Shown piece by piece: positions 53,048 to 61,803 of a stretch of DNA of 64,000 nucleotides (position 1 is its first letter; each line of letters begins with the position of its first letter). The notes below the pieces were generated by a model. That model had not been told where the DNA came from. It searched no databases and saw only the letters and a program-made list of their open reading frames with translations. The position numbers were made by a program, and so were the translations under genes. The DNA comes from Mucilaginibacter celer (GTDB taxonomy: Bacteria; Bacteroidota; Bacteroidia; Sphingobacteriales; Sphingobacteriaceae): NCBI RefSeq assembly GCF_003576455.2, contig NZ_CP032869.1, positions 558,001-622,000 of the forward strand, written 5' to 3'.

Positions 53048-53243
53048 GATAGGGTCGGCAAATAAAAACGCAAGGTAATTATTCCTATTAGTTATAACAA
53101 TCTGTTTAAGCACCCATTAATAGTTAAATTACAATATTTTGGTTAACTTTTAATTATGATGTGAAGATGGGTGCGAAAACTGAGGTCTTTAATATGATAT
53201 TAAAACCGTTTATTGTGTGAAGTGTAGTTATAATAATAAGTTT

Positions 53244-53836
53244 ATGGCCGAAAACACAACTCTCATTGTAGCGCTTTCTCTGGACTTGCAGGCGCTTTAA
53301 TCACCCAAGCATTAACCGGCTTCTTTGCTTACATAGGAGATAAGCGAAAGGCAGCTATTGAACTTAGTAAAGAGTAGAGGATTAAAAAGGTCGAGATTGC
53401 AGACAACTATTATTATGTGACTGGCGAAACGATGCCTATCCTTAAGAAAAGTGTGCAATTATGGAAAGGTATAAATATACAGCGTAGCAAGTTATAGATC
53501 AATGTCAGATAGTTTAAAAGACGCCGATACTCGGTTAAAGCAAATGAACATTGATAAATGAAGAGGCATAATTTGATTGGGCTCTATTTCGATGTCGCCT
53601 TATCCTATGATGAACTGATTGTAGCTAATAACAAATCGCATGAGTTGTATCTTAACGTGTTAGATATTGAGGATAAGGTAAAGAATGCTGCTAATGATGA
53701 AGATAAGTAGCATCTGTTTGGTCAATACAGTTTAGCGATATTCGATTTATGCGGTCAGTATGACACTGTTTACGATATCCTGGCGAACGATATGAATAAA
53801 ATTAAAAAGAATCTATCAGCTAGCTTTAAAAAGTAA
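53244..53836 (+). pseudogene. Decayed gene(s) with several stops and frameshifts
   Basis: Coding-like text is visible but broken. From 53276, FSGLAGALITQALTGFFAYI then GDKRKAAIELSKE ends in a TAG at 53375. The same frame continues RIKKVEIADNYYYVTGETMP to a second TAG. A shifted frame gives SDSLKDADTRLKQMNIDK. From ATG 53558, KRHNLIGLYFDVALSYDELI and more run through a TAG at 53708 to a stop at 53836. A small membrane-anchored helical protein and a partner, or one longer protein, were once here. No family is recognised. Confidence 0.7.
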
Positions 53837-54006
53837 TTTGGAAAATCAAACTTTAACCATTCTCCTTAAAAGCTCACTGAATACGATATATTGAAAAAAT
53901 CCCTCAACACTCGCTGTCAAGAGACTTTAAACCTTATCACAGTTGAACAAGCTATTCGCTTATCCAGTGTGCCGTGAATTTAAATATTTTGACTGATATT
54001 GCAATA

Positions 54007-54450
54007 ATGAAGAAGAAGAGCCCTTTATACTTTGAGATTACAGATGCTTATGACATTGTGCGTGTAACTGTAAAAGGCCCTACAAAAAAGTCTACCAAAG
54101 TCGTTAACAATAAAGGATGGTTAGATATAGACATTACAGTTAAGGGCTGTACCTTGGGTGGCAGTTACCATGCTGAATTTTTACCAATAAGCTTCCATAG
54201 CTTTAGGCAGCAACTTGTTTCATTAATGTATGGCCTCGACAAGACAGCAGCCTTTGATGGTGTCATGGGCTATCTGAAATTAGAATTTGAGGTTAAGTAT
54301 GAAGGCTTCGCTGAAATAAAAGTTAGAGCTTGCGATGTTCCCGGCATAGGTTCTGAGCTGACATTTAAGATGAGTATTCAGTTATCTGATGTCAATGAAC
54401 TTGTTTTACAACTTGATTCGATATTGAGTCGGTATCCGTTACTCAATTAA
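54007..54450 (+). CDS. Hypothetical protein, possible WapI-like immunity fold
   Basis: A 147-residue cytoplasmic protein from MKKKSPLYFEITDAYD. The central and C-terminal parts (YLKLEFEVKYEGFAEIKVRA, then LTFKMSIQLSDVNELVLQLD) resemble small immunity-type proteins such as WapI, with a beta-sheet followed by a helix. The similarity is weak. It lies among decayed and orphan small genes, as immunity genes often do. I prefer ATG 54007 to a GTG 33 bp upstream. Confidence 0.5.
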   Translation: MKKKSPLYFEITDAYDIVRVTVKGPTKKSTKVVNNKGWLDIDITVKGCTLGGSYHAEFLPISFHSFRQQLVSLMYGLDKTAAFDGVMGYLKLEFEVKYEGFAEIKVRACDVPGIGSELTFKMSIQLSDVNELVLQLDSILSRYPLLN

Positions 54451-54517
54451 TGGGCGTTGAAGAAATGTCGTCGTTATTAGCAAGCATTGGAATCAATAAC
54501 CTTTAACAGGGCTTATC

Positions 54518-54721
54518 CTAATCATCGCTTTCAGCTTGTATGATCTTTGTGTATTCCTTCCACGCATTGTCGTTTACACCGCCATCCAATTCTGTCAATA
54601 GCCTTCGCACATGGTTGAGGTCAGAGGTAAAGCCATCTATTTCTTGTTGGTACTCTTCTATGACTTTCAAAAGCTTTCCTTCTTCTCGTAGCAAGTTTTC
54701 GCGTTGTGTTTGTTTATCCAT
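54518..54721 (-). CDS. Small coiled-coil protein
   Basis: A 67-residue protein (MDKQTQRENLLREEGKLLKV) that is mostly one long charged helix with heptads, then VRRLLTELDGGVNDNAWKEY. No family is recognised. Its start at 54721 avoids a doubtful six-residue leader. A terminator-like hairpin lies just upstream. Confidence 0.5.
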   Translation of the reverse strand: MDKQTQRENLLREEGKLLKVIEEYQQEIDGFTSDLNHVRRLLTELDGGVNDNAWKEYTKIIQAESDD

Positions 54722-54751
54722 TAAGCAAACATATGGCAACGCTCACTATAA

Positions 54752-54787
54752 ACAAAACGCCAGGCTGATTAAACCTGGCGTTTGTTG
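54752..54787 (-). terminator. Terminator of the secreted protein gene
   Basis: ACAAAACGCCAGG faces CCTGGCGTTTGTTGT. The stem is strong and lies 25 bp after the stop of the minus-strand gene at 54812. Confidence 0.75.
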
Positions 54788-54811
54788 TTACCCTCTTTGG
54801 TTTATAAGTCA

Positions 54812-55696
54812 TTACTTGACTTTAACCTCAATATTGTATGCAGTCCCTTTGTGCTTATATGCCACACTGAAAGAGTTATCCGTGAAATTTGCCAATTGAA
54901 ATATGCTGTTGTTATTTTCACCCTTCAATTGAGCCGTGATTAACACAATGCCACTTTCAATATTCACATTAGAAATCGTAAAGGGCTTATCAATTATATC
55001 TTGTGATACGTCGGTATCGCTCGCACCTAACTCGAACTTCTTTGTAGCGACGAAATCTGTTTTCGTACCAATCAATTGTTTAAACTTTTCATAATCAGGC
55101 AGTATATTCGAGTAGCCTACTCCGGTTAGATTTGTTTCGGCAGTCGAACCACTTTGCCAATAGCCACCATACTTATTGCCCTCTGTGCGTTGATTAGTGA
55201 GATAAACGATATTTGCTCCAAACATAGCCGCCTGTATTTTCATTTTATGATATGCACGGTCTTTTACTCTCTCTTGATTTGAGAAAACTGTCGTGCCTTT
55301 AGCTTTAGAACTTACGTCGGTTAATTTATACAAGCCCTTAACTTCACTTTCAACAACAGTGATAGTAACTTTATCGTAATCCATTACTCCACTAACGGTT
55401 TTATATGATGTTGCTTCGGCAAATGTTTGTACACGGCCGCTCTTAAAGACTATCTTTTGAATCGTGCCTTTGTACACAGAGTTAAGCAAGTCCTCGCCAG
55501 GGTAGGAGTATTTAACTGCATCGGGAGTTATTTCCTTAACTGTGCAGGCTATTTTTGTATTGTTGGAAAATATTGTGTCTACTTGCGCTTTACTGATTGA
55601 TGAAAGAGCTGTTAAAGAGATTGTTAAAGCCAATGATTTTAACAATGATAAGGAGTTCCGGCTTCGGCCAACTCCGGCATTTAGGTATGGGTTCAT
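54812..55696 (-). CDS. Secreted hypothetical protein
   Basis: A 294-residue exported protein with a long N-region and a signal-peptide core (about 17-37, ending SKAQ). The mature part is strand-rich (TKIACTVKEITPDAVKYSYP, then GTIQKIVFKSGRVQTF, a pattern I recall from other Bacteroidetes secreted proteins with an N-terminal SH3-like strand set). The rest has no recognised domain. It is monocistronic with its own terminator. Confidence 0.6.
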   Translation of the reverse strand: MNPYLNAGVGRSRNSLSLLKSLALTISLTALSSISKAQVDTIFSNNTKIACTVKEITPDAVKYSYPGEDLLNSVYKGTIQKIVFKSGRVQTFAEATSYKTVSGVMDYDKVTITVVESEVKGLYKLTDVSSKAKGTTVFSNQERVKDRAYHKMKIQAAMFGANIVYLTNQRTEGNKYGGYWQSGSTAETNLTGVGYSNILPDYEKFKQLIGTKTDFVATKKFELGASDTDVSQDIIDKPFTISNVNIESGIVLITAQLKGENNNSIFQLANFTDNSFSVAYKHKGTAYNIEVKVK

Positions 55697-55735
55697 GATA
55701 TGTTTAAGTTATTAAGTCATCAAATATAATAAAGC

Positions 55736-56033
55736 TTATTTAAATAAGCTTCCTTGGACACCATTGATTAGTTGTGTTGCTTTAACTGGTTCGAAATGTT
55801 TACCAAACTTAGATTTGACTTCAGGATCTCTTAAATCATGTAGCATATACGGCTTTGTTCAGGCACATTGAACTCAATGTAGTAGGGGTAATGATAGCAC
55901 ATCTAGGGATACAGTAGTAACTTTATAGCCATTGTAAAAGCCATTGCTAAGAAGTTCATATGTGCAATTTCACCGGTTAGTGAGTTAGGCAGCATCTTTA
56001 ACAATGCCATTTCACAGCATGTAATGTCGAAAT
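55736..56033 (-). pseudogene. Decayed gene with frameshifts
   Basis: On the minus strand three frames give adjoining protein-like pieces: VDFDITCCEMALLKMLPNSL, then GEIAHMNFLAMAF; NGYKVTTVSLDVLSLPLL; and MLHDLRDPEVKSKFGKHFEP, then VKATQLINGVQGSLFK with a stop at 55736. The order and spacing fit one gene of about 95-100 codons broken by at least two frameshifts. No family is recognised. Confidence 0.6.
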
Positions 56034-56037
56034 CTAC

Positions 56038-56065
56038 AGCCTGTCCGATAATTTTCGGACAGGCT
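56038..56065. terminator. Perfect 11-bp hairpin
   Basis: AGCCTGTCCGA and TCGGACAGGCT form a perfect stem with a 6-base loop, right after the small gene that follows on the minus strand. There is no clear T-run, so it may be an RNA-processing or protein-binding site rather than a classical terminator. Confidence 0.6.
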
Positions 56066-56077
56066 ATGGGAAAAGGC

Positions 56078-56224
56078 TTATTTACTTTTGGGTTTTGGCG
56101 GATTATGCGTAGGTAGCGTGGGGTGCTTAGGCTTATTTGGCGGGTCTACATGCCATCGCCTGTCGTCTTTTCCGTCGTCTGTTTTACGCTTTGGGCCGGG
56201 TTTGATCATTTCAATGTGTTCCAT
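56078..56224 (-). CDS. Small Pro/Lys-rich protein (48 residues)
   Basis: A 48-codon frame (MEHIEMIKPGPKRKTDDGKD, then DRRWHVDPPNKPKHP) ending PPKPKSK. It is very rich in Pro, Lys and His, soluble and basic. The codon use is regular and a hairpin follows the stop. No family is recognised. The overlapping plus-strand frame at 56123 is hydrophobic without a signature and I regard it as a shadow. Confidence 0.45.
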   Translation of the reverse strand: MEHIEMIKPGPKRKTDDGKDDRRWHVDPPNKPKHPTLPTHNPPKPKSK

Positions 56225-56379
56225 CTTGTTTTATTTTTGAGCTTAAGCTACAAATATCGGGTTTGGGCAACGCCGGTAAATACGGGAAACCGTATCGCAG
56301 GCATGAAAGCTGATCGATGACCGGTAAGTTTGATAGGATCAGCTGATCACATCAAACCATAAATCAAAGGGACAGCAGA

Positions 56380-57675
56380 TCAATTGCCGCCCTTAAACTT
56401 TACAGTTTCCACCACGTCCTGTACCGGTTTGGGCAGGGCGGACAGCAGGTCATAACCCGTGGCTTTTTCGATGTCCCTGACAGTACAGGTATAGTTCATC
56501 CAGTTCGGCGTAATGATATTGTCGTTGGGTGTATTGACGGCGATCACCCTGGTTTTCGTATTGATGCGCTGCAGGTCATGATCGCCTTCTGGGATAATCA
56601 CCACGACCTTCCAGATATTCGAAGGTACCGTCACCTTGCCGCCTGCGATCGTTTTAAAATAGCCGTTCCGGCCATAGCCGCCCGAGCCGTAGCTCCCGGC
56701 GATGACATAAACCTCCATACCAGCTTTGACCTGGTCGCGGCAATAGGCTTCCAGGTGCTCCCAGGTCTTCTGGTTGTTATTGGGTGCCTGCGGCATCATG
56801 TTGTCCATTAAAAAGGTGGCGGAGTTGGCTGCTGTTGTGCTGGTCCGGTCGGCGCTGGGGCAGTTGTGCCCTTTGTCAAAGCCGGAGTTCTTATAGTCCG
56901 TATCATCCACATGGTACCAGCCTGCGGGAAGGGTGGCATCCGCGCGGAAATCGTTCTGCCGGTCTGCACTGCCGAAATCATTTTTGCCGATATGCCAGCT
57001 CACCCAATTCGGGCAGCCCCGGCTCTTGTTGTAGCTGCTGATATAGTAGCTTCTGTCGATGAGGTAATTATCGGGGGTATTTAAGTCGGTATTTGCATGG
57101 CTTGGGTTGCCAAGCAGCAGGTTGCTGTTATCGTAATTATAATTGCCTTTAAGCGGGAGGGTGCTGCTTGAAGCTTGTGCGGAGGTCTGCGCATGCGCGT
57201 TGATGGCGAATTTGCTGATCAGGATCCTGTTCTTGCCGCCGGAAACTTTGCGTAATTCAAACCTGACCGGCCCTTTGATGTTCGTGGAAAAGGTGGTGGA
57301 TCGCTTCGTGCTGCCCTGTGTGCTCCGAAGGGTACCGGTTTGTCTGTAGCTCTTACCCTGATCTGTGGAATACCAGACCTGGAAGCCGGAGTTTTCATCG
57401 GTCCCGTAAGCCGCGTAGCTTACTTCAAGCGTCCGGGCCTCGCCATTGAAATCAAAGGTCATGGAAAGTCTGCCGTTGTTCCTGATACGGACGGCGTTTT
57501 TGTCGGTCAGCGCATCTGCCAGGTACCATGTTCCGCTGGAGAAGGTCACGGCACCGGGGGCATAAGCTGTTTTACTGCCCTTGCCGAAATCTTCCCGGAG
57601 CTCGTCGGTTTGCGGTTTATGCCATGCGGAAAGTGTAAGTACGGATAGGAGTAGAAAAGTACGGATCATATTCAT
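56380..57675 (-). CDS. Secreted DNA/RNA non-specific endonuclease (EndoG/NUC1 family)
   Basis: A 431-residue nuclease from MNMIRTFLLLS (ATG 57675 or 57669). A signal peptide is followed by a beta-sandwich domain (about 35-170; LREDFGKGSKTAY, FSSGTWYLADA) and the His-Me finger nuclease domain (about 190-420). The active-site region reads SGFDKGHNCPSADR, with the catalytic His in D-K-G-H (family consensus D-R-G-H). Downstream are FLMDNMMPQ and a conserved Trp/Glu helix. It would degrade DNA and RNA outside the cell or in the periplasm. The frame runs on another 381 bp upstream, but that extension is encoded by G-rich tandem repeats and is not protein-like. Confidence 0.9.
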   Translation of the reverse strand: MNMIRTFLLLSVLTLSAWHKPQTDELREDFGKGSKTAYAPGAVTFSSGTWYLADALTDKNAVRIRNNGRLSMTFDFNGEARTLEVSYAAYGTDENSGFQVWYSTDQGKSYRQTGTLRSTQGSTKRSTTFSTNIKGPVRFELRKVSGGKNRILISKFAINAHAQTSAQASSSTLPLKGNYNYDNSNLLLGNPSHANTDLNTPDNYLIDRSYYISSYNKSRGCPNWVSWHIGKNDFGSADRQNDFRADATLPAGWYHVDDTDYKNSGFDKGHNCPSADRTSTTAANSATFLMDNMMPQAPNNNQKTWEHLEAYCRDQVKAGMEVYVIAGSYGSGGYGRNGYFKTIAGGKVTVPSNIWKVVVIIPEGDHDLQRINTKTRVIAVNTPNDNIITPNWMNYTCTVRDIEKATGYDLLSALPKPVQDVVETVKFKGGN

Positions 57676-57760
57676 CGGGCCAAAGTTAAAAAACGGGCCG
57701 GATTTGAGCGGGTTTGTGGAGAAGATGGGAAGGGGGAGACAAGGGGAAAGTATAAGTGGG

Positions 57761-57960
57761 AATCGAAAAAAATAAGAGGGGTTGTGTTTTTGTTGGTTTT
57801 GGTGGGGAGGGGGAGGTAAAGGGGGAATCAAATCGAAAAAATATGTGGGGGGGATTTCTATTGGTTTTGGTGGTGAGGGGGGGAAGATAAAAGGGGGGAT
57901 CAAATCGAAAAAAATATGAAAGGTTGTATTTTCATTGGTCTTGGTAGAGATGGGGTATAG
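57761..57960. repeat. Three degenerate G-rich tandem repeats of about 70 bp
   Basis: Units start at 57761, 57831 and 57903 with AATCGAAAAA, then a TTGGTTTTGGT core and a long G-tract (up to seven G). Periods are 70 and 72 bp. They lie directly upstream of the nuclease gene and create a false N-terminal extension of its frame. Confidence 0.75.
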
Positions 57961-58074
57961 GTAATGTTTTCTTTGATGGGCCGTTGAGGATTGTTCTTTG
58001 GTTTGGGGGTAGTCAAAAACGGAAATGGGGTGTTCTGGGTGAGGATGATTGTACATTAAAATTGAGACGGTCTA

Positions 58075-58160
58075 ATTCTTTATGGCGTTGCCTCCGGCCC
58101 AGGCTTTTGTTGCAAGACCTCGCTCGCTTCTCGCGCTGCGGGCTTTTCACGCCAATCCTT
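58075..58160. repeat. Dispersed repeat (TTTATGGCGTTGCCTCCGGC type)
   Basis: The text TTATGGCGTTGCCTCCGGCC with AGGCTTTTGTTGCAAGACCT and a GC-rich tail (CTCGCTTCTCGCGCTGCGGG) is the longer copy of the element at 37688. I recall it as a common dispersed repeat in this bacterial family. Confidence 0.6.
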
Positions 58161-58255
58161 AACGCGGTGGGTAAAGAGATTTTTTACCGGTAAAGGCGTC
58201 ATGCCCGTGGTGCATAGAAAATAGGTAACAATATAGCAGTTGGGGTAAATTCCTG

Positions 58256-58300
58256 AAAAAAAAGAGTCTGATATTTTGTCAGACTCTTCTTTTTAATTTT
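58256..58300. terminator. Bidirectional terminator
   Basis: AAGAGTCTGA and TCAGACTCTT form a 10-bp stem with an A-run on the left and a T-run on the right. It directly follows the stop of the minus-strand remnant that ends at 58300. Confidence 0.8.
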
Positions 58301-58509
58301 TATGAAAAAGCTTTATCAATTTTTTCTTTAGTTTCATCTGTTATATCCTTATGAATAGTCAGAAATCTTCCCTTGTCTTTTAAAACACTTTCCTCAAAAA
58401 GTTCTAATCGTTCTTTTGTTAAAAGATTTTTTAATGCTTTTACTTTAGCATGCAGTGATGTAATTTGTACTGAAAATTGAATTTAGGCTTGTTCAAAATC
58501 TGTGGTCAT
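58300..58509 (-). pseudogene. Small helical protein gene with early nonsense codon
   Basis: The frame starts MTTDFEQA, meets a TAA at codon 9, then continues IQFSVQITSLHAKVKALKNL, LTKERLELFEESVLKDKGRF to a proper stop at 58300. A CAA-to-TAA change would explain the nonsense codon; repaired, it would be a 69-residue protein. It sits 16 bp after the next broken gene and is followed by a terminator, so this was a real operon. Confidence 0.65.
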
Positions 58510-58525
58510 ATAAAGTTTAGTTAAT

Positions 58526-58853
58526 CTACTCGATTGTTTTAGTAAAGGTAGCTTCAACGATATTTTCATTAAAATCATACTCGCAGAAATAATTATCCAT
58601 AGCTACAAAAGTATTTTTATTCAAAACTTTTATTGGTAATCTATAAATGCCTGATGATAATTGCATTTCAAGCTTAGTGCTAATGTTTTAACACTAAATA
58701 AATAGGGTAGCCTATAACCCTTGATTCTTCAAACCAATATGCACCAGAATCGGTATTAAACCCCTCCAATCCGGTAATCGAATATGATTTATCAGCATTA
58801 AGTGTAATCTTTATCTTATTTGCTTTATTTGAGAAAGTTCCGATTAGCGTCAT
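58526..58853 (-). pseudogene. Small protein gene with frameshift
   Basis: From ATG 58853 the frame gives MTLIGTFSNKANKIKITLNA, then GLEGFNTDSGAYWFEESRVI and stops at 58680. A shifted frame continues STKLEMQLSSGIYRLPIKVL, VAMDNYFCEYDFNENIVEAT to a stop at 58526. Joining them at about 58683 gives about 109 residues of regular beta-rich protein. It was the first gene of a two-gene unit. No family is recognised; toxin-immunity pairs often look like this. Confidence 0.6.
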
Positions 58854-58996
58854 TTTGATTTATTAAAGTATTTATGGTAAAAGATACTATCTATGAATGA
58901 TAACGAAAAGAAAAAATGGCTACGTGAAATGTTAGAAGGAAAATCTGTGATTTTAGTATTCCATACATTATAAAAACAATAAAGATTGATAGAAAA

Positions 58997-59428
58997 TTAC
59001 AAATCAAGTTGAGATAGATAGAGATGAAGGTTTCCACGAAAAGCTTCAATGTCAACGCCCGGAAAGTTGAATCGATTTAAATGGCTATCCGTTAGCGCTT
59101 CTTTTGAACACCTTTTTAAATCGTTATAAACTAAATTTAAACAATCCTCGAATAATTTAAAAGATGTTGGTTCATCAGGGTTGTGAAATTCAATTTCAAA
59201 TACTCTTCCTGCATTTATTACATAAAGAGTTTCAATTTTTTTACCATCGGTATCTTGAGTGAAAATCTCGTATATCCCCAATATGGCAAAAGTTATAGTA
59301 TCATTGTGTTTTTTAAAATCAAATTTCCACATCAAAAAGTTAGTTGCGTTATCATCTGATTTATAGTTATAAACTAAATGATTTTCAAATACAAAAAGTT
59401 CAGTTTGATGTTTTAAGTAAGGGAACAT
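58997..59428 (-). CDS. Hypothetical cytoplasmic protein
   Basis: A 143-residue protein (MFPYLKHQTELFVFENHLVY) with a beta-rich N-terminal half and a helical C-terminal half (FEDCLNLVYNDLKRCSKEAL). Low GC and the acidic, AT-coded composition fit small immunity or orphan proteins. No family is recognised. It overlaps the end of a tiny open frame upstream by 16 bp. Confidence 0.5.
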   Translation of the reverse strand: MFPYLKHQTELFVFENHLVYNYKSDDNATNFLMWKFDFKKHNDTITFAILGIYEIFTQDTDGKKIETLYVINAGRVFEIEFHNPDEPTSFKLFEDCLNLVYNDLKRCSKEALTDSHLNRFNFPGVDIEAFRGNLHLYLSQLDL

Positions 59429-59526
59429 ATTTCAATTTTGTTTAGGTCTCTTTTGGGTATTGGTCTTGCGTTGACCGCTCTATTAACAGCTTCCTCAAAG
59501 CTATTACAATCTTTAGATTCTTTCAT
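59413..59526 (-). CDS. Possible 37-residue protein
   Basis: A short frame (MKESKDCNSFEEAVNRAVNA, then RPIPKRDLNKI) overlaps the start of the next gene. It is polar and helical in character, with no clear ribosome-binding site. It could be the tail of a lost gene or a leader peptide. Confidence 0.25.
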   Translation of the reverse strand: MKESKDCNSFEEAVNRAVNARPIPKRDLNKIEICSLT

Positions 59527-59780
59527 ACTATACCTATAGGTAATTCATCACAACATCGCTGTAAATACTTTGGACTCATGTATGAGCTGATATTCTCGCT
59601 TTAATAATGTCAATTAATCTTGCATCCAAAATTATTGATTCAGATCCCTTTTTCGGAATGATATATTATAAATGAACTTATAGGAAATAGTCTTATTTTA
59701 ATTGTAAAATTTTGATTATTAAATATTTGTATATTATGATGTGAATTATTATTTTAGTTCAACCTTTATCACCCATAGAA

Positions 59781-61127
59781 ATGAAACTGAATATTACCTT
59801 AATTCTGTTTTCTCTTCTGAGTCTGTCTTCCTTTGGCCAAAAAGTTGTCCATCACGCCTATATTACTTATTATAACCCTCGTATTAAAGAACCGGACTCC
59901 GTTATTTGGAACCTTACGCCGAAGATGGTCGCCTGCGGAAAACAAACTCGTGTTGATCTTTTTGGTCCCGATCCTAAAATAGAGCATTGCGCGGTTAAAT
60001 CTGACTATGAAGTAAACGCCGGTAAACCTCAATCATTAAAAATTGATTTAGGCCACTTGTTTAATTTTGAGGAAGCACAGTGTGATTCAACGGATAGGAT
60101 TGAGTGCTTTTATCTTTCAAATATGCTTCCGCAATTTGACTCCTTTAACAAAGGTGATTGGAAGTCCCTTGAGATCGAAGAACAAAAATGGGCGAAAACT
60201 TCGTCTTTGCACATCATTGCAGGTGGTAGCGGGAGCTTAGGAAAGCTGCCTGCCGGAGAAAATATTCCGAAGTTTATTTGGAAAGTAATTCGGAAAGATG
60301 GCCGATGGACAGCATGGATAATGCCGAATAGTCCCACCTCGAAAGGGCATAAATACACCTATTGGCAGAAGCCGCTTGATAGCTTAAATAAGCTGACAGG
60401 TCTGAAATTGACCAATATCTCATTAAAAACCAAGCTTATGTTAGCAACAGCACCTACGATTGCACCAGCAACCGGAACCGACGCCTGGCAGGCGATCGTC
60501 ACCATTTTATTCGCGCTAAGTTTAATCTCCGAACGGATTTCAAATGTTTTTAAACTTTGGTGGACAAAAGCAGAAATGTCAGTAGGAACCTTAAAGCAAC
60601 GCAAAACTCACGAAAACAACGTGTTGTGGATTGCTATTTTAGGAGGCATGATTACTTCATTCGTAGCGGGGGCGGACCTGTTCCACATGATCAACTACCA
60701 TAATCAATTGTTGTTTTTTTCTGGGCTGTTTATTGCAAGCACTGGTGAATCCATCACTCAGCATGTTTGCGGGGCAATCTTAACAGCGTTCTTTATCAGC
60801 TTAGGATCTAAATTCTGGCACGATATGCTCGATATCGTACTCCAGTTTTCCAATTTGAAAAAATCCCAGTCCGACCAGGCTATGCAGTCAGTCCAACAAC
60901 AGGCTTCGGACACGCAGGCAAGTACAGTCGCCAAACTTGACGCAATGTCAGCTTGGTTAAGGACATTACCCGGCTTCAGTGGCTATCGTATAGATCCTTC
61001 AGGAGGTACGGTAAGCATTTTTTTTGATAAAGATACGCCGATAACAGATGCCGATAAAGCAACGCTTTCCGCCACGCTTGGGATGGGGACATTTAACATC
61101 CTTTCGTCAAACATAAGGCTTGCATGA
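59781..61127 (+). CDS. Membrane-anchored EndoG/NUC1-like protein with multi-helix C-terminal region
   Basis: A 448-residue protein. A signal peptide (1-20, FGQ) is followed by a His-Me-finger nuclease-like domain (about 21-185). The motif D-L-G-H at 89-92 has Leu where the family has Arg, with the catalytic His92 kept. SNMLPQ (113-118), FNKGDW with N123 and Glu131 follow, matching the metal-binding Asn and Glu. Then come four hydrophobic segments (about 236-250, 281-301, 308-322, 327-345), a cytosolic Gln-rich stretch and a small C-terminal domain. This would place the nuclease-like part in the periplasm and the tail in the cytosol. Activity is uncertain because of the missing Arg. The stop is followed at once by the protease gene. 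Confidence 0.78.
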   Translation: MKLNITLILFSLLSLSSFGQKVVHHAYITYYNPRIKEPDSVIWNLTPKMVACGKQTRVDLFGPDPKIEHCAVKSDYEVNAGKPQSLKIDLGHLFNFEEAQCDSTDRIECFYLSNMLPQFDSFNKGDWKSLEIEEQKWAKTSSLHIIAGGSGSLGKLPAGENIPKFIWKVIRKDGRWTAWIMPNSPTSKGHKYTYWQKPLDSLNKLTGLKLTNISLKTKLMLATAPTIAPATGTDAWQAIVTILFALSLISERISNVFKLWWTKAEMSVGTLKQRKTHENNVLWIAILGGMITSFVAGADLFHMINYHNQLLFFSGLFIASTGESITQHVCGAILTAFFISLGSKFWHDMLDIVLQFSNLKKSQSDQAMQSVQQQASDTQASTVAKLDAMSAWLRTLPGFSGYRIDPSGGTVSIFFDKDTPITDADKATLSATLGMGTFNILSSNIRLA

Positions 61128-61128
61128 T

Positions 61129-61803
61129 ATGGATATCAAACCAGGAATGCCAATCTTTAATTCTGCCGATCCGCCAAAAAAAGACGGGGAAATTGCGCTC
61201 GGTTCGATAGGGGGCTTTTTTACAGGAAAAGATAATGTACAGTATTTGCTAACCTGCTATCATTGCGTTTATCAGGCTACGGAAGGGCATGATGAGTTTA
61301 AACCTGGAGTAACTAAAGACCGGGTGAGTACTTTTGATCCAGAGGGACATCCGGTAGAATTTGGGACCATTATTTATGGGCAGATCAATCATGAAGTGGA
61401 CGCTGCGCTGGTGGAAGTAGACTCAAATTTTAACATTATCCCTGAAATTCCGGTTTTTCAGAGGAAGCCGGGCAATATCAGGTTGGAAAACACTTATGGT
61501 AGCTTATTGCCTGTTCAGAAGTATGGATTGACCACGGAATATCGGAAAGGTACCTTCCAGACTATTTCCACGACGCAAGGATGCCCGTATCCCCCAAACC
61601 TCCTTATTCATCATTTTGATAAATTGCTGGTAATTGATGGAGACGGCGGCCTGTTTGCAGATGGAGGTGATTCAGGGTCATTGATTTTAGACATGGGAGG
61701 TTCAGTGCTTGGAATGGTCGTGTTGATCGATGATGATTTAATAACCTACGGCATACCTGTCTCCCAATTAAAGAAAAACTTAACCCAAATCTCCTGGATA
61801 TGA
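61129..61803 (+). CDS. Trypsin-like serine protease without signal peptide
   Basis: A 224-residue protein of the chymotrypsin/trypsin fold. Numbered from ATG 61129, the triad is H45 in LLTCYHCVY, D91 in HEVDAALVEVD and S182 in DGGDSGSLILD. There is no signal peptide or transmembrane helix, so it is probably cytosolic. An alternative TTG start at 61120 would overlap the stop of the upstream gene. The gene starts one base after the upstream stop and overlaps the next gene by 4 bp, so the three products are translated together. Cytosolic trypsin-like domains are known in bacterial defence and death systems. The substrate here is unknown. Confidence 0.82.
   Translation: MDIKPGMPIFNSADPPKKDGEIALGSIGGFFTGKDNVQYLLTCYHCVYQATEGHDEFKPGVTKDRVSTFDPEGHPVEFGTIIYGQINHEVDAALVEVDSNFNIIPEIPVFQRKPGNIRLENTYGSLLPVQKYGLTTEYRKGTFQTISTTQGCPYPPNLLIHHFDKLLVIDGDGGLFADGGDSGSLILDMGGSVLGMVVLIDDDLITYGIPVSQLKKNLTQISWI

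Noticed and set aside
53048..53060. TCGGCAAATAA match to the mnmE 3' end as the right attachment site
   Set aside because: Only 11 of 18 bases match, it lies at the start of a gene, and a chance match of this length in 64 kb is plausible.
57676..58056. 127-residue N-terminal extension of the nuclease
   Set aside because: It is Pro/Phe-rich text encoded by G-rich tandem repeats and lies before a normal signal peptide.
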